The notes under the pieces were generated by a model. It was not told the DNA's origin. It saw only the letters and a program-made list of their open reading frames with translations, and searched no databases. The position numbers and the translations under genes were made by a program. A stretch of DNA of 5,801 bases, taken from positions 1 through 5,801 of the forward strand of contig JAEXXW010000435.1 in NCBI GenBank assembly GCA_023405565.1, in the 5' to 3' direction. This DNA is from Pseudomonadota bacterium. GTDB lineage: Bacteria > Pseudomonadota > Alphaproteobacteria > Rhizobiales > Xanthobacteraceae. Below are positions 1-5,514 of the stretch, piece after piece. The number at the start of each line of letters is the position of its first letter. Position 1 is the first letter of the stretch.

Positions 1-32
1 TCAGGAATGCCCTGCGTCTTTCGGCGCATCAT
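1..32 (-). CDS. Start of an unidentified gene leaving the left edge
   Basis: Two adjacent in-frame ATG codons (32-30 and 29-27) on the minus strand open a frame reading MMRRKTQGIP that runs off the window. A GAGGGG stretch at 39-34 lies just upstream and fits best with the second ATG (4 nt from the last G of the run, 6 nt from its AGG core). The frame lies 107 nt beyond the pntB stop on the same strand, so it may be a further gene of that transcript or have its own promoter; no convincing promoter boxes are visible between 43 and 92. Only about ten residues are visible, too few to assign a family. The call rests on the start context alone and could be chance. Confidence 0.35.
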   Translation of the reverse strand, partial: MMRRKTQGIP

Positions 33-33
33 T

Positions 34-39
34 CCCCTC
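34..39 (-). promoter_or_regulatory. Ribosome binding site for the left-edge gene
   Basis: On the minus strand this reads GAGGGG inside GGTGAGGGGA. It is purine-rich, complementary to the anti-Shine-Dalgarno sequence, and well spaced for the ATG at 29-27. It is the main reason for calling a gene here. Confidence 0.4.
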
Positions 40-96
40 ACCCGCCTATCGCGCGTTTCCGATATGCGGCGTGAGCAAAGTCGCGAGACGACGGCG

Positions 97-134
97 TAGC
101 TCGCGCCGGCCAAATAACAGGGCCGGCGGAGCTA
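97..134 (-). terminator. Strong GC-rich hairpin just after pntB, without a U tract
   Basis: Arms 97-102 (TAGCTC) and 129-134 (GAGCTA) pair perfectly. Arms 104-111 (CGCCGGCC) and 121-128 (GGCCGGCG) then pair, giving a 14-bp stem broken only by one bulged base at 103, around a 9-nt loop (112-120). The structure begins 5 nt after the pntB stop codon. In the pntB transcript it is followed by CGCCGTCG, so the U run of a canonical intrinsic terminator is missing. It may be a U-tract-poor terminator, a 3' stabiliser protecting the operon mRNA from exonucleases, or a processing site before the next gene. The structure is seen directly; its role is inferred. Confidence 0.55.
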
Positions 135-139
135 TGTCC

Positions 140-1537
140 TCAATTCATCCCCTTGACGATCTGCTCGGTCATCTTCTTGGCGTCGCCGAGCAGCATCATC
201 GTGTTGTCACGATAGAAGAGCGGATTGTCGATGCCGGCATAGCCCGATGCGAGCGAGCGCTTGATGAACATCACCGTGCCCGCCTTCCACACCTGCAGCA
301 CCGGCATGCCATAGATCGGCGAGGTCTTGTCCTCTTCGGCGGCCGGATTGGTGACGTCATTGGCGCCGATCACGAAGGCAACATCAGCCTGTGCGAATTC
401 CGAGTTGATGTCCTCGAGTTCGAACACCTCGTCGTACGGCACGTTGGCTTCGGCCAGCAGCACGTTCATGTGGCCGGGCATGCGGCCGGCCACCGGGTGA
501 ATGGCGTACTTCACCTCGACGCCTTCCTTCTTGAGATGGTCGGCCATCTCGCGCAGCGCGTGCTGCGCCTGCGCCACCGCCATGCCGTAGCCCGGCACGA
601 TGATGACCTTGGAGGCGTTCTTCATGATGTAGGCGGCATCTTCCGCCGAGCCGAGCTTGACCGGACGCTGCTCTTGCGCACCACCGGCGGCAGCCACTTC
701 GCCGCCGAAACCACCCAGGATCACCGAGATGAAGGAGCGATTCATGCCCTTGCACATGATGTAGGACAGGATCGCACCGGACGACCCCACCAGCGCACCG
801 GTGATGATCAGCGCGGAGTTGCCCAGCGTGAAGCCGATGCCCGCGGCCGCCCAGCCGGAATAGGAGTTCAGCATCGAGATCACGACCGGCATGTCGGCGC
901 CGCCAATCGGAATGATGATCAAGACGCCGAAGACCAGCGACGCGATCACCAGCAACCAGAACAGCGTATGGCTCTCGGTGCGGGCGAACAGCGCGATCAG
1001 AAGAATCACGCCGATGCCGAGCGCGATGTTAATCGCATGGCGCGCCGGCAACATGATCGGTGCGCCACTCATGCGGCCGGACAGCTTCAGGAAGGCGATG
1101 ACCGAGCCGGTGAAGGTGATGGCGCCGATCGCGGTGCCAAGCGACATTTCGACGAGGCTCAAGCCGTGAATCGCGCCGGCCTTGCCGATGCCGAAGGCTT
1201 CCGGCGCATAAAGAGCGCCTGCAGCAACCAGCACCGCGGCCATGCCAACCAGCGAGTGGAAGGCGGCGACGAGTTCGGGCATCGACGTCATCGGCACCTT
1301 GCGCGCGATGACCGCACCGATGCCGCCGCCGATGCCGATGCCGAGCAGCACCAGCAACCAGGCGACAAAGCCCGCCGGCGGATGCGCGGCCAGCGTCGTG
1401 AGGATCGCGATCCCCATGCCAACCATGCCGAACAGGTTGCCCTGCCGGCTCGTTGCCGGAGACGACAATCCGCGCAGCGCGAGAATAAAGAGGACGCCGG
1501 CGATGAGATAAAGAAGCGCGACGATGTTCGGGCTCAT
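140..1537 (-). CDS. pntB: NAD(P) transhydrogenase beta subunit
   Basis: Inner-membrane subunit of the proton-translocating transhydrogenase, which drives NADH + NADP+ to NAD+ + NADPH with proton entry. At 465 aa it is close to the E. coli PntB length. Residues 1 to about 265 are a string of hydrophobic segments (domain II). FHSLVG (93-98) supplies His94, matching the channel histidine His91 of E. coli. GGADMPVVISMLNSYSGWAA (212-231) holds Asp215 and Asn224, matching Asp213 and Asn222. The C-terminal NADP(H) domain III shows VPGYGMAVAQAQ (314-325), HPVAGRMPGHMNV (347-359), GANDVTNPAA (391-400) and KRSLASGYAGIDNPLFY (426-442). Start at MSPNIV was chosen because the upstream extension to 1690 would overlap pntAB and lacks family character. 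The ribosome binding site is weak (GAGCGAGAC), and the 7-nt gap after the pntAB stop suggests translational coupling. No damage is visible. Confidence 0.97.
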   Translation of the reverse strand: MSPNIVALLYLIAGVLFILALRGLSSPATSRQGNLFGMVGMGIAILTTLAAHPPAGFVAWLLVLLGIGIGGGIGAVIARKVPMTSMPELVAAFHSLVGMAAVLVAAGALYAPEAFGIGKAGAIHGLSLVEMSLGTAIGAITFTGSVIAFLKLSGRMSGAPIMLPARHAINIALGIGVILLIALFARTESHTLFWLLVIASLVFGVLIIIPIGGADMPVVISMLNSYSGWAAAGIGFTLGNSALIITGALVGSSGAILSYIMCKGMNRSFISVILGGFGGEVAAAGGAQEQRPVKLGSAEDAAYIMKNASKVIIVPGYGMAVAQAQHALREMADHLKKEGVEVKYAIHPVAGRMPGHMNVLLAEANVPYDEVFELEDINSEFAQADVAFVIGANDVTNPAAEEDKTSPIYGMPVLQVWKAGTVMFIKRSLASGYAGIDNPLFYRDNTMMLLGDAKKMTEQIVKGMN

Positions 1538-1544
1538 GTCTCGC

Positions 1545-1856
1545 TCACTGCTTCTTTTCTTTCTTCTGGTACATCGCGAGCATGCGCTGCGTGACCAGGA
1601 AGCCGCCGAAGATGTTGATGGATGCAAAGACCAGCGCGATGAAGCCGAGAATGCGCGCGAACACGGTGCCGGAGTCCATGATCTGCACACCCACCGCGAG
1701 CAGCGCGCCGACCACGATCACGGACGAGATCGCGTTGGTCACCGACATCAGCGGCGTATGCAGAGCCGGCGTCACCGACCACACCACGTAATAGCCAACG
1801 AACACGGCCATCACGAAAACAGAGAACTGGAAAACGAAAGGATCGACATGTTCCAT
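1545..1856 (-). CDS. pntAB: NAD(P) transhydrogenase alpha subunit, membrane part
   Basis: Small membrane subunit (103 aa) that in E. coli is fused to the C-terminus of PntA and in Rhodospirillum rubrum is a separate protein. It contributes helices to the proton-conducting domain II together with PntB. Three hydrophobic segments are visible at about 8-27, 42-60 and 66-88. The conserved block [20 protein letters not shown] (29-48) is the family signature, and the C-terminus is a lysine-rich cytoplasmic tail ending KKEKKQ. The start has a perfect AAGGAG ribosome binding site 8 nt upstream. It lies 18 nt after pntAA and 7 nt before pntB, so the three are clearly one translation unit. The length is typical for the split form in alphaproteobacteria; it is not a truncated PntA. 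Confidence 0.95.
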   Translation of the reverse strand: MEHVDPFVFQFSVFVMAVFVGYYVVWSVTPALHTPLMSVTNAISSVIVVGALLAVGVQIMDSGTVFARILGFIALVFASINIFGGFLVTQRMLAMYQKKEKKQ

Positions 1857-1864
1857 TGCGGTCG

Positions 1865-1870
1865 CTCCTT
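1865..1870 (-). promoter_or_regulatory. Perfect ribosome binding site of pntAB
   Basis: The minus strand reads AAGGAG here, 8 nt before the pntAB ATG and inside the 18-nt gap after the pntAA stop. It is the strongest Shine-Dalgarno sequence in the operon. That may help keep the small membrane subunit in proportion, although this is inference. Confidence 0.75.
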
Positions 1871-1874
1871 AAGA

Positions 1875-3002
1875 TCAGCCCTTCGGCTGGAAATTCGGGG
1901 GAATGATCTGACCGTCGCGCGTGAGCGCCGTCGCCTTGACGATCTCGTCGTCCCAGTTGATCGCAAGCTTCTTGTCTTTCTTGTCGATCAGGATTTCGAG
2001 GAAAGTCAGCAGGTTCTTCGCATACAGCGCCGACGACGAAGCCGCGAGACGGCCCGGCACGTTGAGATGGCCGACGATCTTCACGCCATTGACGTTGACG
2101 ACTTCGCCGGGACGCGCGCCTTCGACATTGCCGCCGCGCTCGACCGCAAGATCGACGATCACCGAACCCGGCCGCATCGATGCCACCATCTCCTTGGTGA
2201 TCAGGCGCGGCGCCGGACGACCCGGAATGAGCGCCGTGGTGATGACGATGTCCTGCTTCTTGATGTGCTCGGCGACGAGTTCAGCCTGCTTGGCCTGATA
2301 CTCTTTCGACATTTCCTTGGCATAGCCGCCAGCGGTCTCGGCCTGCTTGAACTCGTCGTCCTCGACGGCGATGAATTTCGCGCCGAGGCTCTGCACCTGT
2401 TCCTTCACTGCCGGACGCACGTCGGTCGCGGTGACCACCGCACCAAGACGGCGCGCGGTCGCGATCGCCTGCAGGCCGGCAACGCCGACACCCATGATGA
2501 AGGCCTTGGCCGCAGGCACCGTGCCCGCCGCCGTCATCATCATCGGCAATGCGCGACCATATTCGGCCGCAGCATCGATGACAGCGCGATAGCCGGCGAG
2601 ATTCGCCTGGCTCGACAGCACGTCCATGGACTGGGCGCGGGTGATGCGCGGCATCAGCTCCATCGCAAAGGCGACGAGACCGGCATCGGCCATGCCTTTG
2701 AGCGCGGCTTCATGGCCGTAGGGGTCCATGATCGCGATGACCAGCGCGCCCTCTTTGTAGAGCAGCAATTCCTCGGGAGACGGGCGCCGGACGCGCAGCA
2801 CGATGTCGGCGTTCTTGACCGCCTCTTTCGACACCGTCGCGCCGGCCGCCGTGTAATCGGCGTCCAGAATGCCGGATTGCACACCGGCTCCCGGCTCAAC
2901 AGCAACCTCGGCGCCCAGGCCGATCAGCTTCTTGACCGTTTCGGGCGTGCCGGCAACGCGCGGCTCGGCCTTGTCGGACTCCGCAGCTACGGCAATTTTC
3001 AT
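1875..3002 (-). CDS. pntAA: NAD(P) transhydrogenase alpha subunit, NAD(H)-binding part
   Basis: Soluble cytoplasmic domain I of the transhydrogenase, which binds NAD(H) and passes hydride to the NADP site of PntB. It has 375 aa and ends without membrane helices, as in the split R. rubrum enzyme. Its numbering runs 8 below the R. rubrum protein. The hydride-transfer RQD loop is complete (Arg119, Gln124, Asp127 with Ser130, in PRITRAQSMDVLSSQ). The dinucleotide fold shows GVGVAG (171-176) with acidic Asp194 in TATDVR for the adenosine ribose. The mobile-loop tyrosine is Tyr227. The block GHLNVPGRLAASSSALYAKN (311-330) near the end is also well conserved. It starts 27 nt after the oxidase subunit IV gene and has AGGGG about 12 nt upstream of the ATG. 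The fold is shared with alanine dehydrogenase, but the RQD loop and the pntAB/pntB neighbours settle the assignment. Confidence 0.97.
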   Translation of the reverse strand: MKIAVAAESDKAEPRVAGTPETVKKLIGLGAEVAVEPGAGVQSGILDADYTAAGATVSKEAVKNADIVLRVRRPSPEELLLYKEGALVIAIMDPYGHEAALKGMADAGLVAFAMELMPRITRAQSMDVLSSQANLAGYRAVIDAAAEYGRALPMMMTAAGTVPAAKAFIMGVGVAGLQAIATARRLGAVVTATDVRPAVKEQVQSLGAKFIAVEDDEFKQAETAGGYAKEMSKEYQAKQAELVAEHIKKQDIVITTALIPGRPAPRLITKEMVASMRPGSVIVDLAVERGGNVEGARPGEVVNVNGVKIVGHLNVPGRLAASSSALYAKNLLTFLEILIDKKDKKLAINWDDEIVKATALTRDGQIIPPNFQPKG

Positions 3003-3029
3003 TGTGGCCCCCGCCCCTTCAGCCTGATG

Positions 3030-3182
3030 TCAGACCAGGAAATAGGCCATCAGAATAAGAATGCAGACGACGATCCCGGTCCCCCATTTGGCGAGGGTCA
3101 GGAACGCAAGATAGGTCCGCTCGTGTTCCCTGTAGTCGTTACCGTCAGCCGTCGTGTAGGCCACTTCGCTGTGGTCAGCCAT
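3030..3182 (-). CDS. aa3-type cytochrome c oxidase subunit IV (50 aa)
   Basis: A 50-residue single-span membrane protein of the bacterial aa3 oxidase subunit IV family (Pfam COX4_pro_2). In this family a short soluble N-terminus precedes one transmembrane helix packed against the oxidase core. Here residues 1-22 are polar, with the characteristic NDYREHERTY stretch (15-24). Residues about 34-50 (GTGIVVCILILMAYFLV) form the helix and run to the very end. The start at 3182 is chosen because GGGGA lies 5 nt upstream and the family begins MADH-like. A longer frame from 3290 would add 36 residues without family character and overlap the kinase gene. It is first in a run with pntAA, pntAB and pntB, so it is probably co-transcribed. 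The catalytic oxidase subunits are not in this window. The protein is not known to be essential for catalysis in studied oxidases. Confidence 0.88.
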   Translation of the reverse strand: MADHSEVAYTTADGNDYREHERTYLAFLTLAKWGTGIVVCILILMAYFLV

Positions 3183-3286
3183 TCCAGTCCCCGTAAGGCG
3201 ATAATTCCCAATCCGGTTACCGCAATTGTGCCGCAAGGGCAACGGGACGAATTGTGGGGACAACTTCCAAGACGTGAAAATTGCAC

Positions 3287-4648
3287 TCAAATATGGGCCT
3301 GGAGCCCAACTTTTTCGAGCGCAGCGGCCTGCCGCGACGTCACCTGCGCTATAGAGAAATTCTCTATAGCCTCATTGAAGAGACGGTAGAAATTCAACTC
3401 GGCGTGGAGATGGAGAAATACGCCTCCCAACCCGATGGCGGCGCGATCCATGAACACGAATTCACGCGGGACCGTCACCGGCCCTTTCGCCTTTAAGGCC
3501 TGATGGACGCGAAAGGCTTCGCGGCGGCCATACTCGCCAGGCTTCACGCCATCGGCAATGCTGCGCACCCGATCGTCAAGCAGAGGACCATAGATAAAGC
3601 GCGCCCAGATATTGAGAATGTCGATCAGCTCGCGTGACAGCCCCTTGAAGCCCCAGGTCTCGTAGGCATGCACGATCTTGGCCTCGTCATGATCGCGCAA
3701 CCCGTGATAGAGATCGACGACGCCCCCGACAAATCGCGGCGGGAAAATCCGGATACAGCCATAGTCAAGAAGGTTGATGCCGCCTGGCGCGCCGCCCTCC
3801 TCGAATACGCTGTAATTACCGAGATGCGGGTCGCCGTGGATGACACCGAAGCGGCTGAACGGAAACCACCATGCCGTGAACATCGCCTGCGCAATGCGAT
3901 TGCGGTGCTCAAGCGGCGCTTCCTTATACGTCAGCAGCTTGTTGCCATCGAGCCAGTCGAGCGTCAGAAGCCGCGACGTGGACAATTCCGGCCGGACGCG
4001 CGGCACACGGATCAGATCGGAGCCTGACAACATGTCGCGATAAAGCGCGACATGTTTCGCCTCGCGACGATAATCGAGTTCTTCGCGAATGCGCTCGCCG
4101 ATCTCCTTGTTGATCTCGCTGGTGTCAATGGCCGGTTCCATCCGCCGATGCAGGGCGAACAGAAGATTGAGCTGTTTGAGATCGGCTTCGACGGCCGACT
4201 GCATGTCCGGATATTGCAGCTTGCAGGCGAGCGCCGTCCCGTCATGCGCACGCGCTTTGTGCACCTGCCCCAGCGATGCGGCGGCTGCGGGCTTGTGCTC
4301 GAATTCAGCGAATTTGGATTGCCACTCCGCACCGAGTTCTGCCGTCATGCGGCGCTTGACGAAAGCCCAGCCCATCGGCGGCGCTTCGCTCTGCAGCCTG
4401 GCAAGTTCGGCGACATATTCCTGCGGCAGCGCGTCCGGAATCGTGGACAGAAGCTGCGCCACCTTCATGATCGGGCCTTTCAGCCCGCCAAGCGCGGCCG
4501 CCAGTTGCGCGGCATTCTTGGCCCGATCCAAATCCATGCCGAAGAATCGCGCCCCGGCGATCCGCGCCGCCACGCCCCCGACATCGGTTCCCACGCGGGC
4601 ATAGCGCCGCGCGCGGGCAGAAAAACGATTGGCTTCGGAATCCGTCAT
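3287..4648 (-). CDS. ABC1/UbiB-family atypical protein kinase-like protein (AarF/ADCK type)
   Basis: Member of the ABC1 (UbiB/COQ8/ADCK) family, 453 aa, whose best known members support ubiquinone biosynthesis through an ATPase-like activity. Visible in order: the KxGQ element as KVAQ (62-65); the alanine-rich nucleotide loop AAAASLGQVHKA (121-132); the ATP-binding lysine Lys143 in ACKLQYPD; EELDYRREAKH (189-199); the catalytic loop HGDPHLGN (271-278); and the metal-binding LDYG (294-297) in place of DFG. No clear C-terminal membrane anchor is seen, unlike E. coli UbiB, so it is closer to the shorter ADCK-type proteins. The middle Gly of KxGQ is Ala. The start at 4648 has AGG 10 nt upstream. 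No ubi genes are adjacent, so the substrate and any link to quinones remain inference. The final 110 bp contain a perfect 23-bp palindrome. A gap of 104 bp separates it from the oxidase subunit IV gene. Confidence 0.9.
   Translation of the reverse strand: MTDSEANRFSARARRYARVGTDVGGVAARIAGARFFGMDLDRAKNAAQLAAALGGLKGPIMKVAQLLSTIPDALPQEYVAELARLQSEAPPMGWAFVKRRMTAELGAEWQSKFAEFEHKPAAAASLGQVHKARAHDGTALACKLQYPDMQSAVEADLKQLNLLFALHRRMEPAIDTSEINKEIGERIREELDYRREAKHVALYRDMLSGSDLIRVPRVRPELSTSRLLTLDWLDGNKLLTYKEAPLEHRNRIAQAMFTAWWFPFSRFGVIHGDPHLGNYSVFEEGGAPGGINLLDYGCIRIFPPRFVGGVVDLYHGLRDHDEAKIVHAYETWGFKGLSRELIDILNIWARFIYGPLLDDRVRSIADGVKPGEYGRREAFRVHQALKAKGPVTVPREFVFMDRAAIGLGGVFLHLHAELNFYRLFNEAIENFSIAQVTSRQAAALEKVGLQAHI
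3348..3370. repeat. Perfect 23-bp inverted repeat inside the kinase gene
   Basis: Arm GCTATAGAGAA (3348-3358), one central A (3359), then the exact reverse complement TTCTCTATAGC (3360-3370). It encodes AIENFSIA (427-434) of the ABC1-family protein, using GCT, ATA, GAG, AAT, TTC, TCT, ATA and GCG. The two ATA codons are the only ones among the 23 isoleucine codons of the gene. The one-base centre allows at best a 3-nt RNA loop, so a dimeric protein-binding site fits better than an RNA hairpin. It sits 166 nt before the start of the oxidase subunit IV gene. The palindrome is certain; a function is inferred. Confidence 0.7.
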
Positions 4649-4674
4649 ACTGGACTGACCTAAGTGCTGGGGCC

Positions 4675-4703
4675 ATGAAACGCCAGTGTCTGGTCAGCGG
4701 CAA
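4675..4703 (-). promoter_or_regulatory. Possible sigma-70-type promoter for the ABC1-family gene
   Basis: On the minus strand TTGCCG (4703-4698) and TTTCAT (4680-4675) are 17 bp apart. Each matches four of six positions of the TTGACA/TATAAT consensus. The -10-like box ends 26 nt before the ATG at 4648. The spacing is ideal but the matches are moderate, and similar pairs occur by chance. Confidence 0.3.
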
Positions 4704-4727
4704 GACCGCGTGACAGGATGCCTGAAA

Positions 4728-4732
4728 CGGAG
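4728..4732 (+). promoter_or_regulatory. Ribosome binding site deciding the start at 4739
   Basis: CGGAG lies 6 nt before the ATG at 4739. The alternative ATG at 4718 has only a weak ACAGG directly abutting it. A start at 4739 also places the charged Arg2 directly before the hydrophobic core of the signal peptide, as expected. Confidence 0.55.
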
Positions 4733-4738
4733 TCGGCC

Positions 4739-5491
4739 ATGCGCCAGATCGTCGCCCTGCTTACTCTCGTCATTCTGTCCGTCTCGACGCCAGCCTCCGC
4801 CCAGGATGGTCCGCGCCTGTCTCTGGCCGCCGTTCAGGCCTCGAAGGAGTTCAAAGCGTATCTCGACAAGGCAGCAGCGGAAAAAACACAACTCGATTTG
4901 GCCGCGCCGCCCGGCTCAACCTTGTTCGCAACCATCTTCGACACCAAAGCCGTCGAGGCGCTACCGGCAGCAACGGGTGCAGACCTGCCATGGCTGTCTG
5001 AATGGCTCGGGGTCGCCGCCTCCAGCTATGTCGGCATCATCAATCTCGGTTCCGATCCCAAAGGCGAGCCGCTGCAAAAGGCGGTTCAGGAAAACGTTGC
5101 GCGCTATGAGGACCAGCTCTCCGTCGCCATGGATTTCCTGCTGCGGCTCATGCCGCGTATGGCAATCGCCGCCGATGCCTTCATGCAGGCGCTGTCGGAG
5201 AAGGAGCGCAACCTGCCGGTGCGACAGCAGGGCATGGCGCAGGTTCGCAGCGGCTATATGCAAACCGTGTCCGGCGCCGTCACCTTTATCGGCGGCGGCC
5301 CGAAGGTCGATAATGCCCGGCTGCTTGCAAAGGCCTTGCAGGACACGGTCGATGTCTGGGGCAAGCTCGCCAATCCGGAAGAGCGCAATCAATTGCTGTC
5401 ATTGCTGGCACAGGCGCGAGCCGGCGCCAAAGACCCGACCGTCGACGATCAGTTGATCGCGGTTTCGGCAGCCCTCGCCGCAATAAAATAG
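4739..5491 (+). CDS. Secreted protein of unknown function
   Basis: A protein of 250 aa that I do not recognise. Residues 1-21 form a clear Sec signal peptide: Met-Arg, a hydrophobic core (IVALLTLVILSV), then TPASA with predicted cleavage before QDG, so the mature protein should be periplasmic or exported. The mature part is rich in Ala, Leu and Gln, probably mostly helical, with one Gly-rich turn (TFIGGGPK, about residues 181-188). The whole sequence has no Cys and no His, which argues against disulfides, a lipobox or a His-based metal site. A start at 4718 would add seven residues (MPETESA) before the signal peptide. It is divergent from the ABC1-family gene, with about 90 bp between starts, and convergent with bdhA. 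Codon use matches its neighbours, so recent transfer is not suggested. Function cannot be inferred from position. Confidence 0.85.
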   Translation: MRQIVALLTLVILSVSTPASAQDGPRLSLAAVQASKEFKAYLDKAAAEKTQLDLAAPPGSTLFATIFDTKAVEALPAATGADLPWLSEWLGVAASSYVGIINLGSDPKGEPLQKAVQENVARYEDQLSVAMDFLLRLMPRMAIAADAFMQALSEKERNLPVRQQGMAQVRSGYMQTVSGAVTFIGGGPKVDNARLLAKALQDTVDVWGKLANPEERNQLLSLLAQARAGAKDPTVDDQLIAVSAALAAIK

Positions 5492-5514
5492 CGGAATAGC
5501 CGGAGCTATTGCGC
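5491..5514 (-). terminator. Hairpin between convergent genes, probable bdhA terminator
   Basis: AATAGC (5495-5500) and GCTATT (5505-5510) pair around a CGGA tetraloop. The stem continues after one mismatch with GCG (5491-5493) and CGC (5512-5514). On the minus strand the stem is followed by TATTTTATTG, a U-rich tail, so it suits termination of the bdhA transcript. On the plus strand no T run follows. The hairpin overlaps the last bases of both stop codons' surroundings: the bdhA stop (5508-5506) lies within it and the plus-strand stop ends at 5491. An alternative pairing, CGCAATA (5479-5485) with TATTGCG (5507-5513), competes with it. Confidence 0.5.

Noticed and set aside
1315..1345. Repeated CCGATG-like units resembling a short tandem repeat
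   Set aside because: They encode the Gly-Ile-Gly run of a PntB membrane helix; protein composition explains the repetition.
1402..1413. 12-bp palindrome GGATCGCGATCC in pntB
   Set aside because: It arises from ordinary preferred codons (ATC GCG ATC) in a conserved hydrophobic stretch. Short GATC/CGCG palindromes are common in GC-rich genomes.
71..1594. Long plus-strand open frame opposite pntB (507 codons, rich in His, Arg and Asp)
   Set aside because: It is a shadow of pntB. The antisense frame stays open because of the GC-rich third positions, the product is low-complexity His/Arg/Asp with no family motif, and it overlaps an undoubted gene.
1538..1690. Upstream extension of pntB to a start at 1690
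   Set aside because: The 51 added residues are Arg/Ser/Cys-rich, unlike any PntB, and lie over pntAB in another frame. MSPNIV at 1537 gives the expected N-terminus.
3183..3290. Longer form of the oxidase subunit IV gene starting at 3290
   Set aside because: The extra 36 residues have no family character. The start at 3182 has a GGGGA ribosome binding site and gives the usual length of about 50 aa.
1524..3389. Long plus-strand open frame (621 codons) opposite pntAB, pntAA, the oxidase subunit IV gene and the end of the kinase gene
   Set aside because: It spans four confident genes and their gaps on the other strand. Its His/Arg/Asp composition is typical of antisense to GC-rich coding DNA, and no domain is visible.
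4052..4663. Plus-strand open frames opposite the 5' part of the ABC1-family gene
   Set aside because: The minus-strand frame carries all ABC1 family motifs; these are antisense shadows without recognisable features.
4655..4697. CTGACC and GGTCAG inverted repeat in the divergent intergenic region
   Set aside because: The arms are only 6 bp and 31 nt apart, which is expected by chance. Not strong enough to call an operator.
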